Source: Lyngbya aestuarii BL J (GTDB lineage Bacteria; Cyanobacteriota; Cyanobacteriia; Cyanobacteriales; Microcoleaceae). From it: 64,000 nucleotides of DNA. Below the pieces are notes generated by a model. The model made no database searches. It was not told the origin of the DNA and saw only the letters and a program-made list of their open reading frames with translations. Shown here piece after piece: positions 58,301 to 64,000 of this stretch (position 1 is the first letter of the stretch; the number at the start of each line of letters is the position of its first letter). The position numbers and the translations under genes were made by a program. Location: assembly GCF_000478195.2 (NCBI RefSeq), contig NZ_AUZM01000005.1, forward strand, positions 94,493 to 158,492, given 5' to 3'.

Positions 58301-60316
58301 AACCAAGACAACGACATGATCACCGGTGGGTCTGGTAACGACCAGATCGAAGGCAACCAGGGAGACGACCAGATCGAAGGAAACGACGGCGACGACAACA
58401 TCTCCGGCGGCGTTGGCCAAGACCTACTCTATGGCAACGACGGCAACGACCAAATCAACGGAGACGGCGGAAAAGATAGCCTCTACGGGGGCTTCGGCGC
58501 CGACCTGTTGGCGGGGAATGATGGAGAAGACGAACTATATGGCAACGAGGGAGAAGACACCCTCTCCGGTGGCGAAGCCGATGACCTCCTCTACGGAGAC
58601 AAAGACAACGATACCATTTACGGCGATAACGGAAATGATTTCATCGTTGGCGGCGAGGGGGCCGACTCCATCAACGGCGGAGAGGGCGATGATACCGCAT
58701 CCTTCTTTACCTCCAGTTTCGGGGTGATCGCTGACCTGACAACCGGGGGTGGCGGTGGTCGTGGAGACTCGCGGGGCGATCGCTATGAAGGCATTGAAAA
58801 CCTGGAAGGGTCAGAATTTCGCGATCGCTTAATTGGAGACGCCAACGACAACAAATTCAGCGGACTCGGCGGCAAGGACTACATCGACGGACGAGACGGC
58901 GACGACACCCTCGACGGGGGAACCGGAGATGATAACCTCATTGGCGGTCGGGGAGATGACAGCCTTATGGGTCAAGACGGCAACGACGACCTCGACGGCC
59001 AACAAGGAAACGACTTCCTCGACGGCGGAAAAGGCGAAGATGTACTGTTGGGGGAAGCCGGCGATGACACCCTCTACGGTCAAGCAGACGGAGACGACCT
59101 CGATGGCGGAAAAGGTCACGACTATCTCGATGGCGGAACCGGCGATGACTTCCTCTCCGGTCGCCAAGGCCACGACGAACTGTTTGGACGCGAGGGAGAT
59201 GATTACCTTTCCGGGGGTAGCGGTCGCGACACCCTCCAAGGCGAAGCCGGTATGGATGTTCTGTTTGGAGAAGGGGGTAAGGATATCCTCTACGGCGGAA
59301 CCGGAGAAGATAGCCTGTTTGGGGGAGATCAAAACGACTTCCTCGACGGCGGGGAGGATCGCGACTTCCTCGACGGCGGAAACGGCAACGATGACCTCTA
59401 CGGCCGCCAGGGAGAGGATACCCTGTACGGGGGTCAAGGAAACGATTTTATCTGGGGTAACGAGGACAAAGACACCCTCTACGGCGATGAAGGCAACGAC
59501 ATCCTCGACGGCGGCGAGGACAGCGACATCCTAGACGGCGGCGACGGCCGGGATGAACTCTGGGGTCAAACTGGAGAAGACACCCTCTACGGTGGAAACA
59601 GTCACGACCTCCTCGACGGTGGTGAGGACAACGACATCCTAGACGGCGGAACCGGTCACGATAACCTTTACGGACGCCAGGGTGCAGACGACCTCACCGG
59701 AGGCGAGGGTAAAGATTCCCTCTGGGGTCACGAGGACAGCGATCACCTCCGAGGCGATGACGGAAAAGACTATCTCGACGGTGGAACCGGCAACGACATC
59801 CTCGACGGCGGAGACGGCCGAGATATCTTGTTGGGAGACGACGGCAACGACGAGTTATCCGGCGGCAACCACAACGACCTGTTAGACGGAGGCGAGGGTC
59901 AAGATACCTTAAGTGGGGGAGAAAACAATGACCAACTCTACGGCCAAGGAGGAGACGACGAGTTAACCGGAGATGCCGGAAAAGATACCCTCGACGGCGG
60001 CCAGGGCAATGATACCCTCAACGGGGGAGAACACAATGATCGCCTCATCGGTGGGGATGGAAGTGATATCCTGGCGGGTGGAGAAGGCATCAACACCTTA
60101 ACGGGGGGTTCGGGAGAAGACGAGTTTGAACTGTTTTTCGGAGACGGATATCAACTCATTCTCGACTTCCTCCCCTCCCAAGACTCGTTTAAACTTGCAG
60201 ACGGTTTCACCCTTGACTCCCTGATCTTTGAACAAGATTTAGGTGATACCAAAGTCTACGATGAAGCCAGCAACGACTTGTTAGCCATTTTGAAAGGTGT
60301 ACAACTGGCTGACTAA
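55355..60316 (+). CDS. RTX-repeat calcium-binding secreted protein
   Basis: A 1653-aa acidic protein with no classical signal peptide. Residues 1-750 are a beta-rich N-terminal region with EF-hand-like loops: DLDSDGNGEISIDD (about 207), DANGDGKLSLID (about 335), DEDGDQKARFSEL (about 606). Residues about 758-1590 are dense GGxGxDxLxG nonapeptide repeats that bind Ca2+ as beta-rolls. The end (DSFKLADGFTLDSLIFEQDL) resembles RTX type I secretion tails. It is probably exported by a type I system to the surface, as with oscillin- or SwmA-like proteins. No type I exporter genes are in the window. Confidence 0.88.
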   Translation: MATYQGDNFGLVKTELTNFSNNLGDILGQSAFLTDIPLLEENALQQSIDNNLINPLKNAFNNLLVTPTNATDFINNLRASLSSFGTVTYPTYQTEDSLTFSVNINSQIGVSSPFSLESGLPALGMRIKGEDNDVQANLSVALNFDVELSKNEGVKLKFNNENDIGIEGLIKLGDSAEFEATLGFLALNAKNKTNEEGTSFDISLNMDLDSDGNGEISIDDTSAQLGGKLNINLELETKILNSDIDLPSLTSDFTVDWDIAEAQIGGEGSYIGVNSRPEKVAFENITLDAGHFFSDIVNPVLRNVQSVTQPIGPFAEALQAEIILLNDFPELGSIFDANGDGKLSLIDLAYSFSDNLDWGLIDNLSQLVNIINALPGVPDGETFELELGSYELQDFDLTNPNFDLSQISSINPIEEIKSFQEQLTSMGEPDAVDLTPDPENPLPPENPFSGYGTFVSSLETLPGGGFEIPILKNPLNFFNLFLGKDLDLIKYTPPGISGSFSMNEYIPLTGPLGITLAGSGGFAGALSLGFDTYGFKQLIESEDPFDPANFASVLNGFYVDDTDNGTENDAPILNLDVGIEAGGAAEAIVARGGVQGGIYGDLWFDVVDEDGDQKARFSELWPLQVAGEITAGVRTYAEVGWPDWGAGKRWEWESPRVKVAGFDTSNMTLARSPKLATAIQGGTLQINLGENAENREIVNIEDDFEYVKVEKGSIKVTSFGLTQTYDDTGITQILIDGGQDDTVVESVEISIPLQVTTGDGNDDIQGGLGNDFIETSFGTDFIRGEAGNDVLAGGDGDDWVSGGSDNDIIDVGTGNDIAYGDSGDDDIRGGIGSDNLSGDDGNDSVRGENGQDFVDGGSGNDSLLGGEDNDLLFGRLGDDTVSGGNDNDTIQGNEGDDQITGDGGDDNIEGNQGSDNISGGEGNDAIAGNEDDDQITGNEGDDQITGDDGNDQIEGNGGQDQIEGGLGEDNIEGGDGDDILKGNQDNDMITGGSGNDQIEGNQGDDQIEGNDGDDNISGGVGQDLLYGNDGNDQINGDGGKDSLYGGFGADLLAGNDGEDELYGNEGEDTLSGGEADDLLYGDKDNDTIYGDNGNDFIVGGEGADSINGGEGDDTASFFTSSFGVIADLTTGGGGGRGDSRGDRYEGIENLEGSEFRDRLIGDANDNKFSGLGGKDYIDGRDGDDTLDGGTGDDNLIGGRGDDSLMGQDGNDDLDGQQGNDFLDGGKGEDVLLGEAGDDTLYGQADGDDLDGGKGHDYLDGGTGDDFLSGRQGHDELFGREGDDYLSGGSGRDTLQGEAGMDVLFGEGGKDILYGGTGEDSLFGGDQNDFLDGGEDRDFLDGGNGNDDLYGRQGEDTLYGGQGNDFIWGNEDKDTLYGDEGNDILDGGEDSDILDGGDGRDELWGQTGEDTLYGGNSHDLLDGGEDNDILDGGTGHDNLYGRQGADDLTGGEGKDSLWGHEDSDHLRGDDGKDYLDGGTGNDILDGGDGRDILLGDDGNDELSGGNHNDLLDGGEGQDTLSGGENNDQLYGQGGDDELTGDAGKDTLDGGQGNDTLNGGEHNDRLIGGDGSDILAGGEGINTLTGGSGEDEFELFFGDGYQLILDFLPSQDSFKLADGFTLDSLIFEQDLGDTKVYDEASNDLLAILKGVQLAD

Positions 60317-60420
60317 AATCTTGATGATTCTGCTGAGTTGAATGGTGAGGTTTCTCCGATTTAAGAGGTAAATTCTAGCAGCCAGATGACTATTTTTCTG
60401 AGTCTGGCTGTTTTCTTTTC

Positions 60421-60487
60421 TTAAAACCTACTTGAGTTAAGTTAGTATTTTTGACGATAGCATCACTTAAATTAGTGATTGATATAA
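60421..60487 (-). pseudogene. fragment of a pentapeptide-repeat gene
   Basis: The reverse strand reads ITNLSDAIVKNTNLTQVGFK, close to NLSHAILKNTNLNQAGFA in the pentapeptide gene at 61196-61939. A stray copy of about 65 bp, with no start or stop of its own. Confidence 0.6.
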
Positions 60488-60595
60488 TCAACTGAGGGTT
60501 TAGTTTAATTAATTTTCACTCAGATGAGATTAGATGTTATTCAGTCAGTGTTTGCTAAAATAATCTTACACCCTAATTGCAGTTGAGCAACTCCT

Positions 60596-61162
60596 ATGCT
60601 AGAAACCGCAACCAAAGCTTACAGCTTTCAAGATTATCTTGACTTGAAAGATAATAGTGATTTAAAATATGAATTATTCAACGGAGAATTAATTCCGATG
60701 CCTCCTGCTAGTGGATTACACGCTTTGATTCTTCTGTTTTTATTTCAAGCATTATCGGCTGAAATTCAACGAATACAATTAGATTGGGTTGTAATGCCTG
60801 GAAATGTGGGAGTGAGAACGGGAATTACAAAATCTCGCATTCCTGATTTAATCGTAATTACTGAAACTCAACGTCAAGTTCTCAAAACATTACCATCGGC
60901 AATTCTCGAAGAACCTCCCCTATTAGCAGTTGAAATTGTGAGCGTTAATAACCCCGATGATGATTACCGTTACAAACGCTCTGAATATGCGGCTTTAGAA
61001 ATTCCCGAATATTGGATTATCGATCCGCAAGAACTCAAAGTCTCTGTTTTAACGTTAGTTTCGGGGTTTTACGATAGCGCAGAATTCCGGGGAGAAAATC
61101 GAATTAATTCGCCGAGTTTTCCAGAATTAAACTTAACCCCCGAACACATCTTAAACCCTTAA
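60596..61162 (+). CDS. Uma2 family putative nuclease (DUF820)
   Basis: A 188-aa Uma2 protein. LKYELFNGELIPMPPASG, RIPDLIVITETQ, LLAVEIVSVNNPDDDYRYKR (E and K of the PD-ExK-like core) and LEIPEYWIIDPQELKV are present. It is only distantly like the Uma2 gene at 38738. Role unknown. Confidence 0.88.
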   Translation: MLETATKAYSFQDYLDLKDNSDLKYELFNGELIPMPPASGLHALILLFLFQALSAEIQRIQLDWVVMPGNVGVRTGITKSRIPDLIVITETQRQVLKTLPSAILEEPPLLAVEIVSVNNPDDDYRYKRSEYAALEIPEYWIIDPQELKVSVLTLVSGFYDSAEFRGENRINSPSFPELNLTPEHILNP

Positions 61163-61195
61163 TTACCAAAAACCCCATAAACTTAAAAGATAGTT

Positions 61196-61939
61196 TTACT
61201 CCTCAAAAATAGCTCCTCGTTTAATTAAATCTTGTTTAACTTGTTCCGATAAACCCGCATCATGCCACATTCTCGCCTGTTTAACGTTCGCTCCGGTAAA
61301 ATCTGCACCTGTTAAGTTGGTTAACGCAAAACCCGCTTGATTAAGGTTGGTATTTTTAAGAATCGCATGACTTAAATTACAATTACTCAAGTTACAATTA
61401 CTTAAATTGGCTTCAGTTAAATTCGCTCCACTTAAATTCGCTCCACTTAAATTCGCTAACGCCAAACTCGCCCGATGTAAATCTGCTTGAGTTAAATTTG
61501 CATCACTCAATAACGCTCCACTTAAGTCAGCCCCGCTTAAATTAACTTCTTGTAAATCAGCATTACTCAAGTCAGCATCACTTAAATCTGAACCTCTGAG
61601 ATAAGCCCCTTTCAACTCAGCCCCACTCAAATCTAAACCTGTTAGATTTACGCCTAATAGTCTCGCACCTGCAAAATCTTCTAAGGGATTTAAACCAACA
61701 AAATCTGCCAACTCTAAAAGGTTTTCTGTTTTCGCTTCTATAATCGTTTTAATCTGGTTTTGCAGTTGAGAAAAATCAACACCTGCGGCGGCAGCTTTTT
61801 GGGTGAGAACTTGCAGATTTTCAACTTTAACTTCTGATTTCAAGCCCTGCGATCGCAACCAAATGGCTAACTTACATTCTAAAACAGCCAAGCGATTTGG
61901 ACTAATATTGTGGGGCCATAATCCTTCTACACGAGTCAT
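61196..61939 (-). CDS. pentapeptide-repeat protein
   Basis: A 247-aa protein. Residues 1-85 are helical (LKSEVKVENLQVLTQKAAAA). Residues about 85-225 are A(D/N)Lxx pentapeptide repeats forming a right-handed beta-helix. It ends VKQDLIKRGAIFEE, close to the ending of the next gene (ELVERGAIFEQNE), so they share a C-terminal module. The target is unknown; a role in protein interaction is typical. Confidence 0.88.
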   Translation of the reverse strand: MTRVEGLWPHNISPNRLAVLECKLAIWLRSQGLKSEVKVENLQVLTQKAAAAGVDFSQLQNQIKTIIEAKTENLLELADFVGLNPLEDFAGARLLGVNLTGLDLSGAELKGAYLRGSDLSDADLSNADLQEVNLSGADLSGALLSDANLTQADLHRASLALANLSGANLSGANLTEANLSNCNLSNCNLSHAILKNTNLNQAGFALTNLTGADFTGANVKQARMWHDAGLSEQVKQDLIKRGAIFEE

Positions 61940-62013
61940 TGTAGTTCTTAACTATCTATTACTAATCTTAGGTTTGAGTGTAATTTTCAGCGTTAAATTT
62001 ATTTGCCCAGACA

Positions 62014-63189
62014 TTACTCATTCTGCTCAAAAATAGCTCCTCGTTCAACTAATTCAGATTGAATGCGCCGAGAAATTCCGATCGCCTTTGAAAAGCAAAC
62101 CTTCTCAACAATGGCATCTTTTAACTCAGCCCGACTCAAGTCAGCGTCCTGCAAATTGGCATTTCTCAAATCTACCCCACTCAAGTCAGCATATTTTAGA
62201 TTAGCTGAGGACAAGTCGGCATGACTCAAGTTGGCCTGCGACAGATAAGCGCTACTGAGATCAGCTTCTCTGAGATTTGCATAGCTTAGGTTAGCACGAG
62301 GTAGTTTCGTTCGTAAATCAGCTTGATAAAGATTTGCATGGCTGAGATCGGCATCTCGGAGGTTGGCATTACTCAGAATCGCTTGGGTGAGGTTAGCTTT
62401 TGTGAGTTTAGCACCACTTAAGTCAGCCAGGGCTAAGTTTGCTTGGGCGAGATTGGCATTTTCCAGATTAACACCTTGAAGGTCGGCATAATACAAGTCA
62501 AAACCGCTCATATCTGCCCCTACGAGGTCTTCAAAGAGGTTTAAACCGACAATTTGAGCAATTCGCACGAATTCATCGCTTTTTTCGTCTAGGAACCATT
62601 GACGCAGCATTGCCCACTGTTGTTGATAGCAGTTTTGGGCGTGTGTATCTTCCCCCAGGGTTTGATAAGCGAGTCTCAAATTTTTGAGGGCGTTTCCTTG
62701 AGAGGGGCGGTTGTTTGTTTGTTTGGCGATCGCCAACTGTTGCTGATAGTATTCTATGGCTTGGGGAATCTCGCCCGAGGTATGGTAGGTGATCGCTAAA
62801 TTGGAGAGGGTTTGGGCTGTCGTTTGGGGATCTTGGAGTTGACGGGCGATCGCTAACTGTTGTTGTTGGTAGCTGATGGCTTGGTGATAATCTCCTTGGG
62901 TGTAGTAAGTATTTCCTAAGTTTCCTAAGGCGTTGAGTTGTCCTTTGAGATCTTGTATTTCGATTGCGATCGCCAAGTGTTGCTGATAAGATTTGATAGC
63001 TTGATCGAGATTTCCCAATGCTTCATAGGCGACACCTAGATTGCCCCATGTTGCTCCTTCTCGTTTACGATCATTGAGATCGTGATAGAGGGTGAGGGCT
63101 TTTTGCCAGGTTTGCAGGGCGGCTTCAAATTGCTGGCTTTGGTATTGTAGAATTCCCTGCTTGAATATCTGATCAGCTTGTTGTTGCAT
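62014..63189 (-). CDS. TPR and pentapeptide-repeat protein
   Basis: A 391-aa protein. Residues 1-195 hold about five TPR units (for example WGNLGVAYEALGNLDQAIKS and LGNLGNTYYTQGDYHQAIS). A linker (VGLNLFEDLVGADMSG, about 212-227) leads to pentapeptide repeats (about 225-365), then ERGAIFEQNE. The linker and end resemble those of the 247-aa neighbour, 75 bp away on the same strand, so the pair probably arose by duplication of a shared module. Likely a protein-binding scaffold. Confidence 0.88.
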   Translation of the reverse strand: MQQQADQIFKQGILQYQSQQFEAALQTWQKALTLYHDLNDRKREGATWGNLGVAYEALGNLDQAIKSYQQHLAIAIEIQDLKGQLNALGNLGNTYYTQGDYHQAISYQQQQLAIARQLQDPQTTAQTLSNLAITYHTSGEIPQAIEYYQQQLAIAKQTNNRPSQGNALKNLRLAYQTLGEDTHAQNCYQQQWAMLRQWFLDEKSDEFVRIAQIVGLNLFEDLVGADMSGFDLYYADLQGVNLENANLAQANLALADLSGAKLTKANLTQAILSNANLRDADLSHANLYQADLRTKLPRANLSYANLREADLSSAYLSQANLSHADLSSANLKYADLSGVDLRNANLQDADLSRAELKDAIVEKVCFSKAIGISRRIQSELVERGAIFEQNE

Positions 63190-63372
63190 CTCTGGTTGGT
63201 TTCAGCAGCGTCTTTACTGCTTTAGTTATACCGAAATTTGTTCTGGGTTTGAGCAAAACCTTTGGATTTACTGGATGAGTTCTCTGTCTGTTTGGGCAAA
63301 TGTGGCGAAAAACTAATTTTTAGATTGATGAACTCTTGTTGGATTTAATCTCGGTTTATCTTGTTGATATTG

Positions 63373-64000
63373 CTCTAAAAAAATAAAGAGAGAGAGTTAC
63401 TTTAGCAACTCCCCCTACCATCTGGGTGCATCTATTAATATCATGTCTCAACATCTGTTATATAGTCAAGGTTTTAGTTTAAAGATTCTGTAAAAAATTA
63501 GGTTTAATTATGAAGCTTTGGTTTTGATTTTTTAGGTAAGCTTATGAATATTTCTCTAAAAAATAAAGAGAGAGAGTTACTTTAGCAACTCCCCCTACCA
63601 TCTGGGTGCATCTATTAATATCATGTCTCAACATCTATTATAAAGTCAAGGTTTTACTTTAAAGATTCTGTAAAAAATTAGGTTTAATTATGAAGCTTTG
63701 GTTTTGATTTTTTAGGTAAGCTTATGAATATTTCTCTAAAAAATAAAGAGAGAGAGTTACTTTAGCAACTCCCCCTACCATCTGGGTGCATCTATTAATA
63801 TCATGTCTCAACATCTATTATAAAGTCAAGGTTTTACTTTAAAGATTCTGTAAAAAATTAGGTTTAATTATGAAGCTTTGGTTTTGATTTTTTAGGTAAG
63901 CTTATGAATATTTCTCTAAAAAATAAAGAGAGAGAGTTACTTTAGCAACTCCCCCTACCATCTGGGTGCATCTATTAATATCATGTCTCAACATCTATTA
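63373..64000. repeat. 180-bp tandem repeat array, continuing past the window
   Basis: Units start near 63373, 63553, 63733 and 63913; the last is cut at 64000. The period is exactly 180 bp after the first unit. Units two and three look identical; unit one differs at a few positions (an extra A, CTGTTATAT for CTATTATAA, GTTTTAG for GTTTTAC). Each unit has a short hairpin, GAGTT-ACTTTAGC-AACTC, and a 13-codon frame starting MNISLKNKERELL. No protein gene is seen. Confidence 0.93.

Noticed and set aside
57808..59534. Several long frames on both strands over the RTX repeats, up to 233 codons.
   Set aside because: Highly repetitive RTX DNA leaves other frames open. They are compositional shadows of the RTX gene.
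63373..64000. Possible CRISPR array.
   Set aside because: The whole 180-bp unit is repeated, with no short repeat and unique spacer pattern, and no cas genes are in the window.

Overview
The window looks like a chromosome segment of a filamentous, non-picoplanktonic cyanobacterium. The evidence is a Tic20 homologue, DUF6816, TIGR04222, Uma2 and pentapeptide-repeat genes, many HIP1 octamers (GCGATCGC), and the bicarbonate transporter SbtA with its PII-like partner SbtB. The background is AT-rich. Genus cannot be settled from this sequence alone.

Layout. 1-6.5 kb holds a partial hypothetical, a PLP dehydratase, a DUF411 protein, two small secreted proteins and a GAF-histidine kinase. 6.5-11 kb is a polysaccharide block (GT4 glycosyltransferase, WbaP/WcaJ-type phosphosugar transferase, GDP-mannose dehydratase, GDP-fucose synthase) closed by a clear terminator. 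11.5-25.8 kb is mostly housekeeping: 5-formyl-THF cyclo-ligase, ABC permease, PgpH-like HD phosphodiesterase, AroQ preceded by an unlisted 47-aa peptide gene, CinA, a WecA/MraY-type transferase, GlyA, Tic20, ribosomal protein S6, a coiled-coil protein, a STAS protein and DedA.

25.8-30.2 kb is a rearranged island. It has a decayed transposase and a GC-rich sbtA/sbtB cassette bounded by 42-bp imperfect inverted repeats, with a second decayed transposase at its right edge. Next come repeated copies of the dedA 3' end and a membrane-protein gene between direct repeats. 30.2-32.4 kb is an RloA/RloB (AbiL-like) ATPase-TOPRIM pair preceded by a small frameshifted gene, a candidate phage-defence operon. 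32.6-36.2 kb returns to PlsC, a sulfite-oxidase-like protein and gamma-glutamyltransferase. 36.3-40.6 kb is accessory: a gene split by an in-frame TAA, a CopG-type antitoxin, two tiny overlapping genes, Uma2, and a YefM/YoeB module (toxin broken by an in-frame TAA) lying exactly between two 215-bp copies of the 5' end of a TIGR04222-type gene.

41.6-46.2 kb is a cobalt-uptake region: CbiM, CbiN, CbiQ and CbiO behind a cobalamin riboswitch, with a membrane protein and a [2Fe-2S] ferredoxin-like protein upstream. 46.3-54.5 kb holds a Uma2 fragment, a Ser/Thr kinase, DUF6816, a HutX-like protein, PhoH with a RidA remnant at its start, a KH-domain protein overlapping rpsP, Ffh and an unknown protein. 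55-63 kb holds a detached 91-aa domain, a 1653-aa RTX calcium-binding secreted protein, Uma2, and two pentapeptide-repeat proteins. The window ends inside an exact 180-bp tandem repeat array that runs off the edge.

No rRNA, tRNA or CRISPR array was recognised. The most interesting features are the sbtAB cassette, the TA module nested in a gene duplication, the RloAB operon with its extra gene, and the terminal tandem array.
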